64,000 bases of DNA, taken from contig NZ_AP023396.1 of assembly GCF_014466955.1 (NCBI RefSeq), positions 3,410,001-3,474,000 on the forward strand. The letters run 5' to 3'. The position numbers were made by a program, and so were the translations under genes. This document shows, piece by piece, positions 51,601 through 63,284 of this stretch (within the stretch, counting starts at the first letter, position 1; each line of letters starts with the position of its first letter). This DNA comes from Nocardia wallacei. Its GTDB lineage: Bacteria; Actinomycetota; Actinomycetes; Mycobacteriales; Mycobacteriaceae. The notes beneath the pieces were generated by a model, which was given only the letters and a program-made list of their open reading frames with translations, had not been told where the DNA came from and did not search any database.

Positions 51601-54600
51601 GCGGCCCCTCGATCCGGCCGTCGATGTGGCGGCGACCGTCGAACAGGTCCGGGTCGCCGTGCCCGCCGAAGTGACCGATGCCCTGCTGACCGAGATCCCC
51701 CGCGCCTTCCACGGCGGCGTCAACGACGGACTGCTCACGGCGCTGGCGCTCGCGGTCACCGTCTGGCGCGCCCGCCGCGGCGTAGCCGAACCGGACACCC
51801 TCGTCCAACTGGAAGGACACGGCCGCGAGGAGTCGATCGCCGCCGGCGCCGACCTGTCCCGCACCGTCGGCTGGTTCACCAGCACGTACCCGGTCCGGTT
51901 GCGGCTCACGGGCATCGATGCCGACGCGGCGCTCGCCGGGGGCGGGGAACTCACCGCGGCGGTCAAGGCGGTGAAGGAGCAACTGCTGGCCGTGCCGGAC
52001 AAGGGGATCGGTTTCGGTCTGCTGCGCTACCTCAACGAGGAGACCGCACCGGCGCTGGCCGGCCTCGACCGCGCCCAGATCAGTTTCAACTACCTCGGCC
52101 GCACCGGCGGCGAGCGCACGCCGGGCGGCGCGGACGGCTGGCTGCCGTCGGCCGACACCGACCTCGCCACCGTCGCCGTCGACGCCGACATGCCCGCCAA
52201 CCGGGTGCTCGACATCAACGCCCTCGTCACCGACGGCCCCGACGGCGCGGTCCTGCGCGGCGGTTTCGCCTTCCCCGCAGGTCTTCTGAGCCACGACGAC
52301 GTGACCGAACTCGCCGGCCTGTGGACGACGGCGCTATCCACGCTGGCCGCGCACGTGCGGACGGGCGCGGGCGGCCACACACCGTCGGACTTCGCGCTGG
52401 TGCGCGCCGAACAGCGCGATGTGGACCGGTGGGAGCGGCGCTATCCCGCGATCGCCGACGCCTGGCCGCTCGCACCGCTGCAGCAGGGACTGCTGTATCA
52501 CGCTCTGCTGGCGCGGGATTCGGTGGACGTGTACGCGGTGCAGCTGGTGCTGACCATGTCCGGCCGGGTGGACGCCGACCGGCTGCGGCGGTGCGCGCAA
52601 GCGGTGCTCGACCGCTACCCGAACCTGCGGGTGGCGTTCGTCTCCACCGCGGGCGGCGACGCCGTACAGGTCGTGGTCGACGACGTGACGGTGCCGTGGC
52701 GGGAGGCCGATCTGCGCGGCGTCGACCGCGACGAGGCGCTGACCGCCTGGCTCGCACACGATCAGGCGGAGACCTTCGATCTCGCCGCGCCACCACTGCT
52801 GCGGTTCACCCTCGTCACCGTCGCCGACGGCGAATTCGCGCTCGTGATCTCGTATCACCATGTGCTGCTGGACGGTTGGTCGATGCCGCTGGTCCTGCGC
52901 GACCTGCTGGTCGCCTACGCCGGAGGCGGCGACACCGCGCTGCTCGGCCCCGTCGCCTCGTATCGCACCTACCTGGCCTGGCTGGGACGCCAGGACCAGG
53001 AGGCGTCGCGACGGGCCTGGGCCGCGGCGCTCGACGGGGTGGAGCCGACCCTGCTGGCGCCCCGGGAAGCCCACCGCGAACTGGCGGCCCGCGTCGCCGA
53101 GGTCGAGGTGGATCTCACCGCGACGGCGACCACGGGACTGTCGGAACTCGCGGCGCGGCTGGGTGTCACGGTCAACACCGTCATCCAGGTGGCGTGGGCG
53201 CTGCTGCTGTCGCGCCTGACCGGCCGCCACGACGTGGTGTTCGGCGCGACGGTATCCGGCCGGCCACCGCAGGTGCGCGATATCGAGACGATGGTGGGGT
53301 TGTTCATCAACACCGTCCCGGTCCGGGTCCGGCTGGAGCCGGGCGAGTCCGCCGCCGCCCTGCTCGGTCGCGTGCAGGCCGAACAGGCGGCGCTGCTGGA
53401 CCATCATCACCTGGGGCTCACCGACATCGCGCGCGCCGCGGGCACGGCGGCACTGTTCGACACCCTCACCGTGTTCGAGTCCTATCCCGTCGACCAGGAC
53501 GGCCTGGCCGCGCACGCGGCGGCGATCGACGGCCTGCGCCTGGACGGCGTGCGGTCCAACGACTCGCCGCACTACCCGCTGTCGCTGATCGTGCACACCG
53601 GAGCGCGGCTGCGAGCCCGATTCCAATACCTGCCGGCGGCTTTCACCGCGGACCGGGTGCGCGAGCTGGCCCGGCGACTGCAGCTGGTGCTGGCGGAACT
53701 GGTCGCCGACCCCGGCGTCCGGACCGGCGACATCACCGCGATCGACGCCGACGAACGGGTCGTCGTACTGGAGCGGTTCAACGACACCGCGGCGCCGGTG
53801 GACCCGGAGGCGACCCTGGTGTCGCTGTTCGGGGACCAGGTGGCGCGCACACCGGCGGCCGTCGCGCTCACCGACGGTACCGAGACGCTGACCTACGCCG
53901 AGCTGGGACGGCGCGTGAATCGCCTGGCGCGCACGCTGATTCGCCGCGGCGCCGGGCCGGAAACCCTGGTGGCCGTCGCCGTGCCGCGCTCGGTGGACCT
54001 GGTGGTGTCGGTGCTGGCGGTGCTGACCTCGGGCGCCGGGTACGTCCCGGTCGACCCGGACCATCCCGCCGAGCGCGTCGCCCGCATCCTGGCGGCGGCC
54101 GGCCCCGTGTGTGTGCTGGGCCGCCACGGGCTGCGCGTCCCCGGCGATCACACCGTGCTCGACCCGGCCGACGCCACCGGACCCGACACCGAGGTGACCG
54201 ACGCCGACCGGAAGGCCCCGCTGCGCCCCGCCGACACCGCCGACGTCGTCTACACCTCCGGCTCGACCGGAGAACCCAAGGGCGTCACCGTCACCCACGC
54301 GTCGATGGTCAACCAGGTGCTGTGGCTGGCCGACCGGTTCGGGCTCTCGGCCGCCGACACCGTCCTGCTGAAGACGCCGCTGACCTTCGACGTGTCGGTG
54401 TGGGAACTGATGTGCCCGTTGATCACCGGCGCCCGCCTGGTCGTGGCCGCGCCGGACGGCCACCGCGACCCCGGTTACCTGATCCGGACGATCGACGAGC
54501 ACGCGGTGACCATGGTGTCGTTCGTGCCGTCGATGCTGGCGGTGTTCGCCGAGCACCTCGAGCCGGGCCGGTGCGGTTCGCTGCGGGCCATCCTCGCCGC

Positions 54601-57600
54601 CGGTGAGCAGTTGCCGTCGCGCACCCTGGACCGGGTGCGGGCCGCACTGCCGGGGGCACACGTGCACAATCTGTACGGGCCCACCGAGTTCACCGTGCAC
54701 GCCACCGCCTCGGCGCTGGACGGCGCGACCGGGCACGTCGTGCCGATCGGATCGCCGGTGTGGAACACCGCGGCCTATGTGCTGGACGCCCGCCTGCGCC
54801 CGGTGCCGATCGGAGTCGCCGGAGACCTGTACCTGGCCGGGGCCCAGACCGCGCGCGGCTACCACGGGCGCCCCGATCTCACCGCGCAGCGGTTCGTCGC
54901 CGACCCGTTCACCCCGGGTCGGCGCATGTACCGCACCGGCGATATCGTCCGCTGGCACACGAACGGCGAGCTGGAATACCTGGGCCGCGGCGACTTCCAG
55001 GTCAAGGTGCGCGGATTCCGGGTGGAGACCGGCGAGATCGACGCCGCCCTGACCGCCCACGACGAGGTCGAATTCGCCGTCACCACAAAGCATGTCACGC
55101 CCGGCGGCGACGAATCCGTGGTGTCGTATGTGCTGCCCGCGCCGGGCCGCACCATCGACGCGCCCGCGCTGCGGCGCGCGCTGTCCGAGCAACTGCCCGC
55201 GTTCATGGTGCCCGCCGCGGTGACCGTCCTGCACGAGGTGCCGGTGACGCCGGTCGGCAAACTCGACCGGGCCGCGCTGCCCGCACCGGTTTTCGACACC
55301 GGCCGCTGGCGCGCGCCGGAGACCCCGCTGGAACAGACGCTCGCCCGGATCTTCGCCGACGTCCTCGACGTGCCGCGGGTCGGCGCCGACACCAGCTTCT
55401 TCGACCTGGGCGGCCACTCGCTGCTGGCGACCAAGCTGCTCAGCCGGATCCGCACCGAACTGGGTGCCGAGGTCGAGATCCGGCAGGTCTTCGCCCATCC
55501 GACCGTGGCCGGGCTCGCGCCGATCGTGGCGCGGGCCGACGCGGTGCGTACGCCACTGACGGCGCAGCCGCGGCCGGAACGAATCCCGTTGTCCTACGCG
55601 CAATCCCGGCTGTGGTTCATCCACCGCTTCGAAGGTCCGTCGGCGACCTACAACATGCCGGTCGCGGTCCGCATCACCGGCGCGCTCGACACCGCCGCGA
55701 TCGCGGCCGCCTGCGCCGATGTGGTGGACCGGCACGAGAGCCTGCGGACGATCTTCGGCGCCGACGGCGGCGTGGCGTACCAGCGGATCCTGCCGATGGC
55801 CGACCTCGCGCTGGACGTGCCGGTCGTGGACGTCGCCCCGGCCGAGGTGGCGGGCGCGGTGGCCGCGGCCGCCGGGTACCGGTTCGACCTGGCCCGCGAG
55901 ATTCCCGTGCGGGCCGGGCTGTTCCGCTGCGCGCCCGACGAGCACGTGCTGGTGCTGGTGGTCCACCACATCGCCGGGGACGGCTGGTCGTCGGCGCCGC
56001 TGGTGCGCGACATCACGACCGCCTACGCCGCGCGCAGTGCGGGCCGGGCCCCGGAATGGACGCCGCTGCCGGTGCAGTACGCCGACTACACCCTGTGGCA
56101 GCATCGGGTGCTCGGCGCGGAGACCGACCCCGGCAGCCTGCTGTCCACCCAGTTCGCCTACTGGCGGCAGCGGCTGGCCGGACTACCGGAATGCATTGCG
56201 CTGCCGACCGATCGGCCGCGGCCCGCGGTGGCGAGTCACCGCGGTGACCGGGTGCCGCTGACGATCGGCCCCGACACCTACGCCGCGGTGTCCGCGCTCG
56301 CGCGCGAACAGCACGCGACGGTGTCGATGGTGTTGCAGGCCGCGCTCGCGGTACTGCTGCGCGGCCTCGGCGCCGGGGACGATCTCGCGATCGGCAACCC
56401 GATCGCCGGCCGCACCGACGAGGCGCTCACCGATCTGGTCGGCTTCTTCGTCAACACCTGGGTGCTGCGCGTGGACCTCTCGGCCGCCCCGGCATTCGAC
56501 GAGGTGCTCGACCGGACCCGCGACCACGCGCTGGCCGCCTACGAGAACCAGGACGCGCCGTTCGAGCGGCTGGTCGAACTGCTGAATCCGAACCGCTCCA
56601 CCGCCTACCATCCGATCTTCCAGGTGTGCTTCGCCTGGCAGAACAACACCGTCCCCGCGGTCGAGTTCCCGGACCTGCGCCTGACCCCGCTGCCCGCGCC
56701 GACCGGGACCGCCAAGTTCGACCTGTTCTTCGAACTCGGCGAGCGGTCCGGCGGCGACGCCCCCGCGATCGCCGGGGCCATCGAGTACGCGACCGACCTG
56801 TACGACCGCGCCACCGTCGAGGCCATCGCGCGGCGGTTCGCGCGCCTGCTCGACCTGATCACCGCCGACCCCGCCCGGCCGATCGACCGCTACGAGCTGC
56901 TCGAGCCCGGCGAACGGGAACGGGTGCTGCACGCGTGGAACGACACCGCGCTGCCGCTGCCGCAAGCCTCGGTGCCGCAACAGTTCTCGCGGCAGGCCGC
57001 GGCGACGCCGGCCGCCGTCGCGGTGACCGCCGCGGACGCCCGGCTCACCTACCGGCAGCTCGACACGCGCGCGAACCGGCTGGCCCGGGTGCTGCGGCGG
57101 GCGGGTGTGGGGCCGGAGTCGCGGGTCGTGGTCGCGCTGCCGCGCTCGGCACAGCTGATCGTCGCCGAACTCGCGGTGCTGAAAGCCGGTGGGGCGTACG
57201 TGCCCATCGACCCGAGCTACCCGAGCGAACGCACGGCCTACCTGCTCACCGACGCCCGGCCGCAGGTGATCGTGACCGACACCGCGACCGCGGCGGTGGT
57301 GGGCGAGGGCGACATCGATCGAATCCTGCTCGACACCCTCGACCTCGACAGCGGCCCCGACGCGGGCCCGGGTGGTGCGATCCACCCCGACGGGCTGGCG
57401 TATCTGATGTACACCTCGGGCTCGACGGGCCGGCCGAAAGGCATCATGACCACCCATCGCGACATCACCGCGCTGGCCGCCGACCGGCGCTGGCGGGGCG
57501 GGGCGCACCGGCGGGTGCTGATGCACTCGGCGACCGCGTTCGACGCCACCACCTACGAGACCTGGGTGCCGCTGCTGTCCGGCGGCGAGATCGTGGTCGC

Positions 57601-60600
57601 GCCACCGGGACAGCTCGACCTCGACACCCTCGCCGAGACCGTCACCTCGACCGGTGTGACCGCGCTGTTCGTGACCACCGCGCTGTTCAACCTGCTGGCC
57701 GACACGGCGCCGGAGGCGCTCGCCGGTACCCGCGAGGTGTGGACCGGCGGCGAGGAGATGCGTGTCGGCGCGTTCGCCGCGGTGCGCGCGGCGTGCCCGG
57801 ACACCACGCTCGTGCACGTCTATGGACCCACGGAGACAACGACTTTCGCGACCGGGCACCCGTACCGCGACGGCGACGATCCGGTCCCGATCGGCACGCC
57901 GCTGAACAATGTCGGGCTGCGGGTCCTCGACGCGCGGCTGCGGCCGGTGCCGATCGGCGTGGTGGGGGAGCTGTATATCGCGGGAGATCACCTGGCGCGC
58001 GGCTACTTCCGCCGCCCGGCGCTCACCGCGGAACGCTTCACCGCCGACCCGTACGGCGAGCCAGGCGAACGGATGTACCGCTCGGGCGATCTGGTGCGCT
58101 GGACCCGCACCGGCGCACTGGAATACGTCGGTCGCGCCGACCAGCAGGTCAAGGTACGCGGATTCCGGATCGAGCCGGGCGAGGTGGAGGCGGCGCTCAC
58201 CGCGCACCCCAGCGTCGCGCATGCCGCCGTCGTCGCCCGCGACACCGCGAGCGGGACAAAGCAACTCGTCGGTTACGTCGTGGTGGATCCCGAGGTATCG
58301 ATGCGGCGCGACCATGCCCGCGAGGACGAACTGGTCGGCCAGTGGCGGCGGATCTACGACGATCTGACCTCCGGCGAACAGCTCTACACCCGCGAACAGG
58401 AAGCCGCCGAACTCGGCGCCGACTTCTCCGGCTGGAACTCGAGCTACACCGGTGAGCCGATCGACCTCGACGATATGCGCGCGTGGCAGGCCGCCACCGT
58501 GGCACGGCTGCGCGCCCTGCGCCCGGCCCGCGTGCTCGAGATCGGCGCGGGATCCGGCCTGCTGCTCGCACAGCTGGCGCCGGAGTGCGAAGAGTATTGG
58601 GCCACCGACTTCTCCGCGACCTCCATCGACGTGCTCGCCGCGCGGCTGCGCGCCCACGGACAGGACTGGGTGCGGCGGGTGCACCTGCGGGTGCAGCCCG
58701 CCGACGTGGTGGACGGGCTGCCGCGCCACAGCTTCGACACGATCGTGCTGAACTCGGTGGTGCAGTACTTCCCGAACGCCGGTTACCTGCTCGACGTGAT
58801 CGAGAAGGCCATCGGCCTGCTCGCGCCGGGCGGGGCGCTGTTCATCGGCGACGTGCGCAACCACGCGCTGCTCGACGCCTTCGCCACCGGTGTGGAACTG
58901 GCCAAGGTTCCCGGCACGTCGAGCGTCGCCGTCGTGCGCGACCGGATTCGCCGCGAGATCGCGGCCGATCAGGAGCTGCTGCTGGCGCCGGAGTTCTTCG
59001 CCGGTGTCGGCGCCCGCGTCGACGGCATCGGCGGTGTCGACATCCAGCTCAAACGGGGCCGGTTCGACAACGAGCTGAGCCGGTACCGCTACGAGGTCGT
59101 CCTGCACAAGACGCCCGTCGCGCCGCGCTCGGTGGCCGAGGTGCCGACCGTGCCGTGGCGGGATCTGCTCACGATCCGGGAATCGCTGCTCACGCCCGGC
59201 CGCGACGGGCTGCGCGTCGCGGATATCCCGCACGCGGGCATGGCCGCGGATATCGCCGCCGCGCAAGCACTCCGGTCCGCCGACGACCGGAAGCCACTGA
59301 CCGCGGTACTCGACGCGCTGCCGCGCGGCGGCGGGGTGTGGCCGGAGGATCTGCACCTGCTCGGGCAGCGGCTGGGCTACCGCGTCGCGGTCACCCCGGC
59401 GCCGACGCCCGGACTGATGGATGCCGTGTTCACCACCGCGGAGCCGGGCGCTCTCACCGGCGTGTACCGGCCCGCCGGGCCGGTGGGCACGCTGTCCGGT
59501 TACGCCAACGACCCCGGCGCCAGCGGCCGCGCCGCGGAGGTGCGCGCCTTTGCGGCACAGCGGCTTCCGGAATACATGGTCCCGGCGGCGATCGTGATCC
59601 TCGACCGGCTGCCGCTGAGCGCGAACGGCAAACTCGACCGGCGGGCGCTGCCCGCACCGGAATTCGTCGGCGGCACCTACCGGGCACCGCGCACCGAGAC
59701 CGAAGCGGCGCTCGCCGCCCTGTACGCCGAGGTCCTCGGCACCGGATCGGTCGGTGTCGACGACAATTTCTTCGACCTGGGCGGGCATTCGCTGCTGGCG
59801 ACGCGGCTGGTGAGCAGGATCCGCACCGAGCTGGGCGCGGAGGTGCCGATCCGCACCGTCTTCGAGTCGCCGACCATCGCCGAACTGGCCCCGCGACTGT
59901 CGGAGGAGAACTCGCAGACGGACCCGTTCGCGCCGATGCTGGTGCTGCGCAACGGATCCGGCACGCCGCTGTGGTGCGTGCATCCCGGTGGCGGACTCGG
60001 CTGGCCCTACCAGGCGCTGGCGGCGCGGGTCGGCGACCGCCCGGTGTACGCACTGCAGGCGCGCGGTCTCGACGGCGTGACGCCGGTGGCCGAATCCATG
60101 GGCGCACTGGTCCGCGACTACGCCGACCGGATCGTGCGGGCGCAGCCGGACGGGCCCTACCAGCTGGCGGGGTGGTCGTTCGGCGGCACCGCGGCCCACG
60201 CCATCGCCGCCGAACTGCGCGGGCGCGGCCACGAAGTGGCATTGCTCGCCCTGATCGACAGCCTGCCCGCTACCGGAGACGGCGGCGGCCCGGCCGACCC
60301 CTCGGAGGAGGAGCTCGGTGCCGCGATGCGCGCCTGGGCGGGCGCCCGTTACGGCGACATGGTGGATTCGGAGGAGTATCGGCGGATCGCCACGGCGGTG
60401 CTCGCGGTGATGCGCAACAACCGGAAGATGCTGCGGGAGTACCGTTCACCGGTCTTCGACGGCGACGTGATCGTTTTCCGCGCCGGGCGCACCCCCGAGG
60501 GCGCGCCGGTGACCGAGTCGTTGGCGCGACGCTGGGCCGAAGTCGTGCGTGGTGAGATCACCGAGCACGTCGTCGACGCCACCCACGACGACCTCGACCT

Positions 60601-60658
60601 GCCCGCGCCGAGCGCGGCGATCGGGGCGGTGCTCGCGGAACGACCGGCGGGCCGGTGA
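33614..60658 (+). CDS. Giant six-module nonribosomal peptide synthetase
   Basis: One 9,014-residue NRPS. The ATG at 33614 has AAGGAG 7 nt upstream. Approximate motif residues follow. M1: starter C (HHVAIDG 144), A (626), T (Ser1007), E (1195). M2: C (1682), A (2147), T (2527), E (2714). M3: C (3206), A (3673), T (4062), E (4287). M4: C (4780), A (5250), T (5651), E (5922). M5: C (6415), A (6881), T (7269). M6: L-L type C (HHIAGDG 7451), A (7933) with inserted N-methyltransferase (VLEIGAGSG 8310), T (8726), TE (GWSFGG, Ser8855; THDD His). All C and E domains keep HHxxxDG. Expected product: acyl or other starter, four D residues, one L, one N-methyl L residue, then TE release. Pocket codes I read: DAFVAALIW, DALFVGAIA, DVWSLALVH, DFWNVGMVH (threonine), DVWSLALVH, DAYFVTVTF. 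E3 and E4 carry repeat insertions. Confidence 0.97.
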   Translation: MTMESIRFDLSPDLIPLSTAQYGVWFADKVSDGMPINIAQYVDIRGEVDAAAFAEAVQAAGLELGSGYLRIVEVDGTPYQRIDPDQAYDGSVVDFGEHADPEAAALAWMQADCAAPVDLQRDTLAETRLLRLGDRHYYWYSRIHHVAIDGYGGLTLSSRIAERYNALLAGREPAPLRAATLRQIHADEQAYRASERFGKDREYWAERTAGLPDAVSLAGRTADPAPHDLVSTTQLSGAIADLLRVAAAEYGASAAQLVVAALGSYLARMTDSGDIALSLPVAARTTAKLKNSAGMLANLLPIRLRIDARTSVGEVVAAANRELTGALRHQRYRYEDIRRDEALSGSAALGRGSTFGPIVNIVFFDADIELGDATGTYHILRSGLLEDLQVNLVQSGADAPLSIEFHGNPHLYTQDELDAHHRRFVSYLERFVGADPALRLRDLDLLSDDERRIAFDARPGLDTVSTLAEVFDRCVAESPEATAVVLGETELTYRELDARANRLARLLISRGVGPESLVATALPRSVAAVVAVWAVARTGAAFVPMDPAHPRERIAYMAAASGARYGLTIAEHAARLPDSVDWLVLDAEVTGADRPSAEPITDAEPITDAERIAPVRAEHPAYVIFTSGSTGRPKAVVVGHAGLANAIDEQRRRFGVTAASRVLHTASPSFDASVFEMLMAFGSGATLVVAPRDTYGGDALAELLRAQRVTHLVVTPTVLATMEPGGLADLRVVAVAGEACPERVVRIWSTGREMFNLYGPTEATIWTTASAPMRPSDPVTLGRAIRGAGVVVLDSWLRPVPVGVSGELYVSGPQLARGYLGRPDLTAQRFVADPYGAPGARLYRTGDLVRWTPAGDLEYLGRTDFQVKVRGLRIELGEIDATLEEQDGVAAAVTVNRRTAAGAEALVSYVVAEPDRELDTVVLTAALAQRLPEYMVPAAIVPVDRMPLSPTGKLDRSALPDHTFDGDSEWRAPVSTVEATLAEVFAEVLGVDKVGVDDSFFALGGDSIMSIQLVARAKARGVVFTPREVFQRRTVAALAAIARRSGDAQPPALAELTGGGVGTMPPTPIVRWMLARGGGFDRFHQSLALRLPVGADRDGLVKTVAAVVDHHDMLRSRLIDSEDGPRIVVGEPGSVDVAALLRRVAVNGPAEARAAAERERVAAAGQLDPAAGAVLRLVWLDAGPGAAGWLIVVAHHLAVDGVSWRILVPDLMSAWAQVSAGQRPALPPVGTSMRRWAHALAELTPQPEEADYWADVLSGPDPLLGARALDPAVDVAATVERLDLTVGPEVTAALTTTVPAAFHGGVHDGLLAALAVAVTVWRARRGVTAPDTLVQLEGHGREESAVPGADLSRTVGWFTTAYPVRLRLGAIDAEAALAGRAAAGEAIKEIKEQLLAVPGNGLGYGPLRWASGALGSTGTPQLSFNYLGRTALGEMSGAAAELGWLPTTDLGTGSAGDNDDAPATAVLDITAIVADGDAGETLRASFGYPTGVLSADDVRELALLWERALSALAAHAGTPGAGGHTPSDFDLVTVRQHEIEEWESRYRPADVWPLSPLQTGLLFHAMLSGRTADAYTAQLTLTLAGTVDPDRLRAAAQALLDRHPNLRVAFATSGSAAVQLVADAVTVPFTVIDVRGETAAAEFDRVAAAQRATPFDTAVPPLLRFTLVRVADDRWRLLLTNHHILLDGWSMPILVRDLVLLYAGRVDSPAPSYRGFLEWLARRDPSDSLRAWGQALAGVTEPTLLAPRDTGAPGSARPRNHVVERDERRTARLVELAARHGVTLNTILQAAWGIVLSRSTARRDVVFGATVSGRPPQLAGVEEMVGLLINTVPVRVRNTPGESVAALLRRVQDEQAALLEHHHAGLAEIQAATGLPALFDTLLVFESYPMDTAAIARLATDIDGMSVTAAAVDDAAHYPLTVVAQLDSRLRFRFGYQPEAFDAETVAAVADRFDRVLDGLVTRASVAEIDVLTASERADLLSRHGGPAVAARPLAELLDAAVAANPDGVAVVGEGRELTYRQLSERSNRLARLLIGRGVGPEDLVAVGLRRSIDSLVAVWAIARAGAAFVPVDPAYPADRITYLLDDCGARLGLTVAGTGLPATVAWLSLDDPAIESAASVLPSGPIDPAERVRPVHPSHPAYVIYTSGSTGRPKGVVVGHGGLANFLAEQRERYAVRPSSRVLHAASPSFDASILELLLAIGASATLVVSPPDVYGGDELRRLLLDQRVTHAFLTPSVLASVDPAGLADLGTVVVGGEACPAALVERWAPGRALYNAYGPTEATIAANISAPLASSGPITVGGPIRGTTSLVLDDALRPVPEGVAGELYLAGVSLARGYHRRAGLSAARFVANPYGPPGSRMYRTGDVVRWTADRALEYLGRGDSQVKVRGLRIEPGEIDAVLTGFPGVETAVTLGRTAPTGNTLLVSYVVADTGVSIDTGALRREAARLLPDYMVPAAIVVVAELPVTAAGKLDRDALPEPVLERGAARAAATAAERTLAEVFAQVLGLDRVGADDSFFALGGDSIMSLQLVARAKERGLAFSTRDVFEQKTVAGLAAVARDATAGDAVALPELPGGGAGFAPLLPIHRWLVERGGGFGRFEQSLVLELPAGIDRAGLVATVGAVMDRHDALRSRLVRTADGWSLDIAAPGTVDVDALVRRVATTDDTETEVAAAEFDAAVGRLDPAGGIVVQLVWLDLGPSRPGRLIVVAHHLVIDGVSWRIVIPDLMAAWEQVRGGQQPSLAPVGTSLRRWAHALADEAVAPERVAELPYWATVVEGPDPFLGDRDLDPAVDLATGVRRHEVELPSGLTEAVLGTAAAAYHAGAADALIATLAVAVTAWRARRGEVESGLLLRLEGHGREESVVPGADLSRTVGWLTSAYPVRLALDGLDATAALSGGADLDAAVRAVKEQLRAVPDNGIGYGLLRYLNPDTAAELPARLPGQISFNYLGRMSEADIPAALRGAGWAPVGDLAALPRRADPDMPAAAVLDINAVVVDGRLTASLGYPDTLLDAGTVTEIADLWVRALTALADHVSAGGGGHTPSDFPLVTLAQADIDKWQRRYPRLADIWPAAPLQTGLLFHAFLAQASVDVYTVQLVLALSGRVDAERMRLAAQAVLDRHPNLRVGFATGHDGAAVQVVADGIEVPWRTVDLGGSADPATELAATLAADRAAGLDPAQAPLLRFTLIALGGNDFRLVLAYHHVLLDGWSLPLLLRELLTIYATGDPAALGPVPPYRRYLEWLGGRDTARSLAVWTDALAGAEPTLLAPPVAAADAAPRIEEVEVTLAAGLTRRLADLAAELGVTVNTVVQAAWGILVSRIAGRDDVLFGATVSGRPPQVPGVESMIGLFINTVPVRVRYRPEEPVRAVLTRLQDEQARLLDHHHVALSDIARGLGAQTLFDTMTVFESYPIDRAGLAEQARALDGLTIDDVTSNDAPHYPLSVVVLTGERLRAHFQYQPAVFDETWVRGFADRLVRLLTAMADDPATPIGRIDALDPAEKAALLRRAHGVERVRPAGQTLVSLVHERLAAAPDAVAVCGRGGTLTAAELSERSNRLARTLIAAGIGPEQRVAVALPRSPELVVAVLAVLTAGAAYVPVDPGYPADRIAHLLSDARPACVLVDPAAPVPVPAELPALHLDETETGAGEPITDAERVRPLRPANPAYVIYTSGSTGRPKGVTVSHAAVVGQVRWVTGWLGLGDTDVVLLKTPLSFDVSIWELFGALATGARLVVAEPDGHRDPAYLRAVIEQQRVTLVSFVPSMLEAFADSLPAGACGSLRAVLAAGEALPPRTLARTRAQLPGAEVHNLYGPTEFTVHATAATVTGADGAVVPIGSPVDNSAAHVLDRHLHPVPDGTVGELYLAGAQVARGYHDRPGQTAERFVAHPFAPGERLYRTGDLVRRRDDGALEYVGRTDFQVKVRGIRIELGEIDAALTAFDGVEFAVTVGRTGPAGGASLVSYVLPAPGHALDPAALREAVAGVLPPVMVPAAVTVLDTLPLTPVGKLDRAALPEPVFATREFRAARTDRERLLAEVFAAVLGVDRVGVDDNFFALGGDSIMSIQLSARAGERGIAITPRDVFEHKTIAALARVASDAAEAPAVLPELPGGGVGELPLLPIHRWLIERGGGYDRFAQWLVLRLPVGIDRDALVRTVAAVVDRHDALRTRLHASGRPAAFAVASPGAVGPDSGRSEALSVASPGAADPVSGRSAALVVAPPGAIDVDGLVRHVESSAESEEGIDEILAGELDSALGQLAPRSGGMLRLVWLDLGPDRAGRLLFVAHHLAVDGVSWRILVPDLITAWAAVADGGQPVLPAPGTSLRRWAHALADDATRPERVRELPYWRAVLEGPDPEIGARPLDPAVDVAATLERVEVDVPPEVTEAVLTTVPRAFHGGVNDALLAALAVAVRAWRARRGAADAAVLVRLEGHGREETAVPGATLSRTVGWLTSAYPVRLELGDLDAEAALAGRAAIGQAVKAVKEHLRAVPDNGLGYGVLRYLNDETGRALAAYDRAGGIGFNYLGRTNTGELPQDSVWLPIGAPGGLRAAPDADMAVDRALDINVMAVDVDGGTRLRGTLAYPAGVLSAPEVTDLAQLWVRALSALAAHVAEPSAGGHTPSDFAVAVTQSDLDTWAADYPGGLDVWALTPLQTGLLFHALLAGSAMDAYTAQARVELSGDVDPRRLRAATAALLDRHPNLRAAFVTGTAGTPVQVIPDAVELPWTEIDATGPGGAERAAAARAHDRRQPFDMAAPPLLRATLIRLDGQRWQLLLTNHHILLDGWSMPLLVRDLLVLYATGGDTAALPPVRPYRTFVDWIGRQDRAAATDAWRAALAGVEEPTILVPAAADTRPAAVPRKYRRALDESRTTRLGELAARHAVTVNTVLQAAWAIVLSRLTDRAEVVFGATVSGRPAALPGVETMVGLFVNTIPVRVRLDEEETVAALLRRVQADQAALLEHQHLGLADIHSAAGVGELFDTMLVFESYPVDSAALAGLADGLDGAKVTATDADDSTHYPLTLVAQQDSRLHLVAGYRPELLAESAVAAIVSRLERVLDAVLADTARAVRDIDVLDAAERGAVLHGWQEPARPVDAGATLTALFEAQAAARPDAIAVRCGDTSLTYGDLAARVDGLARTLVEAGVGPESLVAVLLPRSQDLVIAILAVLAAGGAYVPVDPAYPAERIAYTLADAAPVCVLTTSDIGYEATPAIRRFDLDRIEIPTDATPLTDAERRSPLRATHPAYVIYTSGSTGRPKGVVVTHRNVVELLGNAQAHFGFDHTDVWTLFHSAAFDFSVWELWGPLAHGGTLVVVDYFTSRTPDRFRELVRRERVTVLNQTPSAFYQFIEADRAAAASGAGELVLRHVVFGGEALQFPQLARWYDHHGDTAPRLVNMYGITETTVHVSFQALDAALVRGDATGVIGRGLPGLAVRVLDRRLRPAPIGAAGDLYVAGAQLARGYLGRPGLTAQRFVADPYGAPGARLYRTGDVARWTAAGGLEYLGRSDFQVKVRGFRIELGEVEAALLTVPGVARAAVAVRHGESSGEQLVGYAVAADGTALDGADVRAALTERLPAHMVPATIMVLAALPLTPSGKLDRKALPEPVFDAGDTTRAPRTAAEHTLAAVFAEVLGRDRVGIDDGFFALGGDSIMSIQLVARAKARGLVISPREVFEHKTVAALAAVATDAAAAPGQLAELAGGGIGELPLLPIHHWMVQRGGGFRRFHQSLALDLPTGIGHTDLTTTLAAIIDHHDILRARLIDPAQAQHATAPQSPDADAPTERVAEDRRVGVAVPGTVDADALIEQPAGDRHAGVAASGSADADGWTTRTAEGGEIASAAPGMVWGERGAGGWRLEVGAPGSVDVEGSIERVVVDEFDDAAVMVAADAAVGRLDPAAGRVLRFVWVDRGARRPGRLLVVAHHLVVDGVSWRILVPDLMSAWAQVSQGRPPALTPVGTSMRRWAHALRDEAHRPGRIAEAAWWERVLDGPDPLLGERPLDPAVDVAATVEQVRVAVPAEVTDALLTEIPRAFHGGVNDGLLTALALAVTVWRARRGVAEPDTLVQLEGHGREESIAAGADLSRTVGWFTSTYPVRLRLTGIDADAALAGGGELTAAVKAVKEQLLAVPDKGIGFGLLRYLNEETAPALAGLDRAQISFNYLGRTGGERTPGGADGWLPSADTDLATVAVDADMPANRVLDINALVTDGPDGAVLRGGFAFPAGLLSHDDVTELAGLWTTALSTLAAHVRTGAGGHTPSDFALVRAEQRDVDRWERRYPAIADAWPLAPLQQGLLYHALLARDSVDVYAVQLVLTMSGRVDADRLRRCAQAVLDRYPNLRVAFVSTAGGDAVQVVVDDVTVPWREADLRGVDRDEALTAWLAHDQAETFDLAAPPLLRFTLVTVADGEFALVISYHHVLLDGWSMPLVLRDLLVAYAGGGDTALLGPVASYRTYLAWLGRQDQEASRRAWAAALDGVEPTLLAPREAHRELAARVAEVEVDLTATATTGLSELAARLGVTVNTVIQVAWALLLSRLTGRHDVVFGATVSGRPPQVRDIETMVGLFINTVPVRVRLEPGESAAALLGRVQAEQAALLDHHHLGLTDIARAAGTAALFDTLTVFESYPVDQDGLAAHAAAIDGLRLDGVRSNDSPHYPLSLIVHTGARLRARFQYLPAAFTADRVRELARRLQLVLAELVADPGVRTGDITAIDADERVVVLERFNDTAAPVDPEATLVSLFGDQVARTPAAVALTDGTETLTYAELGRRVNRLARTLIRRGAGPETLVAVAVPRSVDLVVSVLAVLTSGAGYVPVDPDHPAERVARILAAAGPVCVLGRHGLRVPGDHTVLDPADATGPDTEVTDADRKAPLRPADTADVVYTSGSTGEPKGVTVTHASMVNQVLWLADRFGLSAADTVLLKTPLTFDVSVWELMCPLITGARLVVAAPDGHRDPGYLIRTIDEHAVTMVSFVPSMLAVFAEHLEPGRCGSLRAILAAGEQLPSRTLDRVRAALPGAHVHNLYGPTEFTVHATASALDGATGHVVPIGSPVWNTAAYVLDARLRPVPIGVAGDLYLAGAQTARGYHGRPDLTAQRFVADPFTPGRRMYRTGDIVRWHTNGELEYLGRGDFQVKVRGFRVETGEIDAALTAHDEVEFAVTTKHVTPGGDESVVSYVLPAPGRTIDAPALRRALSEQLPAFMVPAAVTVLHEVPVTPVGKLDRAALPAPVFDTGRWRAPETPLEQTLARIFADVLDVPRVGADTSFFDLGGHSLLATKLLSRIRTELGAEVEIRQVFAHPTVAGLAPIVARADAVRTPLTAQPRPERIPLSYAQSRLWFIHRFEGPSATYNMPVAVRITGALDTAAIAAACADVVDRHESLRTIFGADGGVAYQRILPMADLALDVPVVDVAPAEVAGAVAAAAGYRFDLAREIPVRAGLFRCAPDEHVLVLVVHHIAGDGWSSAPLVRDITTAYAARSAGRAPEWTPLPVQYADYTLWQHRVLGAETDPGSLLSTQFAYWRQRLAGLPECIALPTDRPRPAVASHRGDRVPLTIGPDTYAAVSALAREQHATVSMVLQAALAVLLRGLGAGDDLAIGNPIAGRTDEALTDLVGFFVNTWVLRVDLSAAPAFDEVLDRTRDHALAAYENQDAPFERLVELLNPNRSTAYHPIFQVCFAWQNNTVPAVEFPDLRLTPLPAPTGTAKFDLFFELGERSGGDAPAIAGAIEYATDLYDRATVEAIARRFARLLDLITADPARPIDRYELLEPGERERVLHAWNDTALPLPQASVPQQFSRQAAATPAAVAVTAADARLTYRQLDTRANRLARVLRRAGVGPESRVVVALPRSAQLIVAELAVLKAGGAYVPIDPSYPSERTAYLLTDARPQVIVTDTATAAVVGEGDIDRILLDTLDLDSGPDAGPGGAIHPDGLAYLMYTSGSTGRPKGIMTTHRDITALAADRRWRGGAHRRVLMHSATAFDATTYETWVPLLSGGEIVVAPPGQLDLDTLAETVTSTGVTALFVTTALFNLLADTAPEALAGTREVWTGGEEMRVGAFAAVRAACPDTTLVHVYGPTETTTFATGHPYRDGDDPVPIGTPLNNVGLRVLDARLRPVPIGVVGELYIAGDHLARGYFRRPALTAERFTADPYGEPGERMYRSGDLVRWTRTGALEYVGRADQQVKVRGFRIEPGEVEAALTAHPSVAHAAVVARDTASGTKQLVGYVVVDPEVSMRRDHAREDELVGQWRRIYDDLTSGEQLYTREQEAAELGADFSGWNSSYTGEPIDLDDMRAWQAATVARLRALRPARVLEIGAGSGLLLAQLAPECEEYWATDFSATSIDVLAARLRAHGQDWVRRVHLRVQPADVVDGLPRHSFDTIVLNSVVQYFPNAGYLLDVIEKAIGLLAPGGALFIGDVRNHALLDAFATGVELAKVPGTSSVAVVRDRIRREIAADQELLLAPEFFAGVGARVDGIGGVDIQLKRGRFDNELSRYRYEVVLHKTPVAPRSVAEVPTVPWRDLLTIRESLLTPGRDGLRVADIPHAGMAADIAAAQALRSADDRKPLTAVLDALPRGGGVWPEDLHLLGQRLGYRVAVTPAPTPGLMDAVFTTAEPGALTGVYRPAGPVGTLSGYANDPGASGRAAEVRAFAAQRLPEYMVPAAIVILDRLPLSANGKLDRRALPAPEFVGGTYRAPRTETEAALAALYAEVLGTGSVGVDDNFFDLGGHSLLATRLVSRIRTELGAEVPIRTVFESPTIAELAPRLSEENSQTDPFAPMLVLRNGSGTPLWCVHPGGGLGWPYQALAARVGDRPVYALQARGLDGVTPVAESMGALVRDYADRIVRAQPDGPYQLAGWSFGGTAAHAIAAELRGRGHEVALLALIDSLPATGDGGGPADPSEEELGAAMRAWAGARYGDMVDSEEYRRIATAVLAVMRNNRKMLREYRSPVFDGDVIVFRAGRTPEGAPVTESLARRWAEVVRGEITEHVVDATHDDLDLPAPSAAIGAVLAERPAGR
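46151..46285 (+). repeat. 54-bp tandem repeat inside the E domain of module 3
   Basis: Two and a half in-frame copies of a 54-bp (18-residue) unit. Copies start at 46151, 46205 and 46259 and encode [36 protein letters not shown] and [11 protein letters not shown]. They repeat the VxxPGxxD strand that occurs once in normal E domains, between the 'DALRTRL' helix and the HHxxxDG motif. Confidence 0.85.
50942..51148 (+). repeat. Three 69-bp tandem repeats inside the E domain of module 4
   Basis: Three diverged in-frame copies of 69 bp (23 residues) start at 50942, 51011 and 51080, each opening with Asp-Ala-Asp and carrying a VAxPG/SG-type turn. They sit at the same point of the E domain as the module 3 repeat, ahead of the normal [13 protein letters not shown] strand. 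Confidence 0.8.
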
Positions 60659-60668
60659 CGGAGCCGGG

Positions 60669-61541
60669 TTATTGGCCCTTGCGGCCCAACGCGTTTCGTC
60701 CGGTGTCGTAACTGTGGAGTGCAGCGCCCACGGCGGCGGCGATGGTGACCTCGAAGATCTCGTCCTCGCTGTGGCCCGCGGCGGTGAGCCCGGCGATATC
60801 GTCGTCGGTGACGCGGTAGGAGGCGTCGCGGACGGTGGTCGCGTAGGACTGCCACGGTTCGGGCAGCGGGGTTGCGGCCGCGGCGGCGCGGCGCAGGGCG
60901 ACGTCGGTCCGCGCCGGCGCGTCGAGCACGGCGTGGCGCAGAGTGTCGACGGCATCGCCGTGGTCGGGGAACGGGCCGTCGGCGAGCAGGAAGGGCGGGA
61001 AGCGGTAGCCGAACCGGTGCAGCGCGCGGGTTCCGCTGTGCAACTGGCCCTCTCGGAGCACGAAGCCGAACGCGTTGGCGAGGCGGTTGACGATATTCCA
61101 CACGAGGTTGACCCGCAGCGCTTCCGCTATCGCGGGCTCGGGCAGATCGGGGCGCGCGGCGGGGGCACCGGGCGCCGCGCTGATCCGATCGAGGAACTCC
61201 CGGAGCGCACGCACCTCCGGCCGCGCCGAGGCAGGATGGTCGGGGTCGATCTCGCCGTGGGCGGCGATGCGGGTCAGTTCGGTGTGCGAGTCGACGCAGA
61301 ACGGGCAACGGTGCAGCCGCGCGGTGCACGCCGCGAGATACTCGCGCTCTGCGGCGGTCCAATACGACGGCCCGCGCATGGCGTCGGCGGCGAGGTCGAG
61401 CAGCGGCCGGGTGAGGAAGCCGGGCCGGTACAGCAGCATCTTCACCATGTCGGGGCTGTCCACCCGCGAGACCGCGGCGGTGAACCCCAGGAACAGCTTG
61501 GCGCGGCGGCGGTGGCCGTGGTCGAGCAGGGACAATCTCAT
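60669..61541 (-). CDS. Carboxymuconolactone decarboxylase/AhpD-like protein
   Basis: A 290-residue protein of the AhpD-like alpha-helical fold. The redox motif CPFCVDSH (about residue 79-86) has the CxxC and His of AhpD-type peroxidase partners. A second, degenerate half ([24 protein letters not shown]) lacks the Cys, as in fused two-domain members. Its start overlaps the sigma-factor stop by ATGA, so it is the last gene of a three-gene leftward operon. It may act in peroxide or thiol stress controlled by that sigma factor. Confidence 0.85.
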   Translation of the reverse strand: MRLSLLDHGHRRRAKLFLGFTAAVSRVDSPDMVKMLLYRPGFLTRPLLDLAADAMRGPSYWTAAEREYLAACTARLHRCPFCVDSHTELTRIAAHGEIDPDHPASARPEVRALREFLDRISAAPGAPAARPDLPEPAIAEALRVNLVWNIVNRLANAFGFVLREGQLHSGTRALHRFGYRFPPFLLADGPFPDHGDAVDTLRHAVLDAPARTDVALRRAAAAATPLPEPWQSYATTVRDASYRVTDDDIAGLTAAGHSEDEIFEVTIAAAVGAALHSYDTGRNALGRKGQ

Positions 61542-62770
61542 CGCGTCTCCGTGCTGTCGAGTTCGTGGATCCGGCCGGACAGGAAGCGCCGGTCGGCGGG
61601 CGTGGTGGCGAGGTCGAGCGCACGCCGGTACGCCGCGACCGCATCGGTGTGGCGGCCGAGGCGCCGCAGCAGATCGGCGCGGGTGGCGTGGAACAGGTGG
61701 TAGCGATCGAGCCCGTCGATCCGATCGATCAGCGTCAAACCCGCCGCGGGGGTGGCGGACATCGCCACGGCGACGGCGTGATTGAGCGCCACCACCGGCG
61801 AGGGTGCCACCGCGAGCAACTGCTCGTAGAGCGCGGCGATGCCGGGCCAGTCCGTCCGGTCGGCGGTGGCCGCCCGGGCGTGCAGGGCGGCGATCGCCGC
61901 CTGCAATTGATACGGTCCCGGCCTGCCCAGGCGCAGCGCTCGGTCCAGCAGGCCGACGGCCTGGGCGATCTCGGCGCGATCCCAGCGGGACCGGTCCTGG
62001 TCGGCGAGCAGCACCACGTCACCGGCGGCGTCGAAGCGGGCGGTGCTGCGCGAATCGTGCAGCAGCAGGAGCGCGGTCAGGCCGAGGGCCTCGGGTTCGT
62101 CGGGCATGAGGGCGGCGACGAGTTCGGCGAGTCTGATGGCCTCCTTCGGCAGCGTCCGGTGCTCGGGCCGGTCGCGGTCTGCGGTGTAGCCCTGGGTGAA
62201 GATCAGGTAGATCACCGCGAGCACCCCGGACAGCCGCTCGGGCAGCGCGGCATCGGCGGGGACCGCGAGACCGATTCCGGCGTCGCGGATCTTCCGTTTC
62301 GCCCGCACCAGGCGTTGCGCCAGCGCCGATTCGCTGACGAGGAACATCCGGGCGATCTGCCGCGCGGTCAACCCGGCGACGGCCTGCAGGGTGAGCGCGA
62401 CCCGCGCGTCCTCGGCCAGCGCCGGGTGACAGCACGTGAAGATCAGGCTCAACCGCTCGTCACCCACGCGGAGCAGGCCGTCCTCGCCGACATTCGTCAT
62501 GGTCACCGCCTCGGGCGCACCGAGCTGCGCCAGTTTCTCCCGGCCGGCCCGGGCCCGCCGCAACCGGTCGGTCGCGCTGTTGCGGGCCGTGGTCAGCAGC
62601 CACGCGACCGGATCGTCGGGGCCCGCCTCGTCCCAGGTGCGCAGGGCGTGCGCGCACGCGTCCTGCAGCGCGTCCTCGGCGAGTTCGAAATCGCCGAGGA
62701 CACGGATCAGCGCGGCGAGCAACAAGGCCCGGTGCTCGCGGTAGACCCGTTGCAGGACCGGTGCGCTCAT
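61538..62770 (-). CDS. ECF42-type RNA polymerase sigma factor with C-terminal extension
   Basis: A 410-residue sigma factor. Region 2 ([37 protein letters not shown]) and region 4 ([40 protein letters not shown]) are followed by a long helical extension with TPR-like pairs ([39 protein letters not shown]). The extension contains the YLIFTQGY and LLLLHDSR motifs of the ECF42 group. No anti-sigma gene is present; the linked DGPF protein is the usual partner. The ATG at 62770 was chosen because it overlaps the DGPF gene stop and the family N-terminus starts there. Confidence 0.93.
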   Translation of the reverse strand: MSAPVLQRVYREHRALLLAALIRVLGDFELAEDALQDACAHALRTWDEAGPDDPVAWLLTTARNSATDRLRRARAGREKLAQLGAPEAVTMTNVGEDGLLRVGDERLSLIFTCCHPALAEDARVALTLQAVAGLTARQIARMFLVSESALAQRLVRAKRKIRDAGIGLAVPADAALPERLSGVLAVIYLIFTQGYTADRDRPEHRTLPKEAIRLAELVAALMPDEPEALGLTALLLLHDSRSTARFDAAGDVVLLADQDRSRWDRAEIAQAVGLLDRALRLGRPGPYQLQAAIAALHARAATADRTDWPGIAALYEQLLAVAPSPVVALNHAVAVAMSATPAAGLTLIDRIDGLDRYHLFHATRADLLRRLGRHTDAVAAYRRALDLATTPADRRFLSGRIHELDSTETR

Positions 62771-63153
62771 CCGGCCGCGACCGCCGGACCGGACGGCCGG
62801 TGGTCGAGCCCCGGGACGGTGACGATCGGCCGGACCTCGATGCCGCCCGGCTCGGCGAGCGGGCACAGTGCGGCCAGCTCGAGGGCCTCGTCGAGATCGC
62901 GGCAGTCGAGCACGTAGACGCCGCCGAGATGCTCGTGGGTCTCGGCGTACGGGCCGTCGGTGATCAGTGTCCGCCCGTCCCGCACGCTGACGGTGGTGGC
63001 GGTGCGCTCGTCGCGCAGCGGATGCCCGGAGACGAACACGCCGCGGCGGCGGCATTCGTCGGCGAATGCGTTCACCCTGGCCAGGGCCTCGGCGAAGCCC
63101 GGATCGTCCGGCTCCGGCCGCACGCAATCGTAGATCAGCAGCAGGTATTGCAT
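62767..63153 (-). CDS. DGPF-domain (YCII-related) protein
   Basis: A 128-residue protein of the YCII/DGPFAETKE family. It opens with MQYLLLIYD and carries the variant signature [35 protein letters not shown] precedes the ATG at 63153. It is the first gene of the operon and overlaps the ECF42 sigma gene by ATGA. DGPF proteins are encoded next to ECF42 sigma factors in many actinobacteria and are thought to be controlled by, or to modulate, the sigma factor. Confidence 0.92.
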   Translation of the reverse strand: MQYLLLIYDCVRPEPDDPGFAEALARVNAFADECRRRGVFVSGHPLRDERTATTVSVRDGRTLITDGPYAETHEHLGGVYVLDCRDLDEALELAALCPLAEPGGIEVRPIVTVPGLDHRPSGPAVAAG

Positions 63154-63284
63154 GGCTCCTCCACTCACCCGGCACGGGTCGTCGGCACAGTCGGTCACAG
63201 AGAATGACGAACAGACCGACGGTATCTCGACACGGCCCGCCCGACTTCTTTCTCCGCTCCGATCGGAGGGGTCCGCGCGGCGGG

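Noticed and set aside
33614..60658. Assignment of NRPS2 to a named Nocardia lipopeptide such as peptidolipin
   Set aside because: Module number and D/L pattern do not clearly fit what I recall, and no search could be run, so no product name is given.
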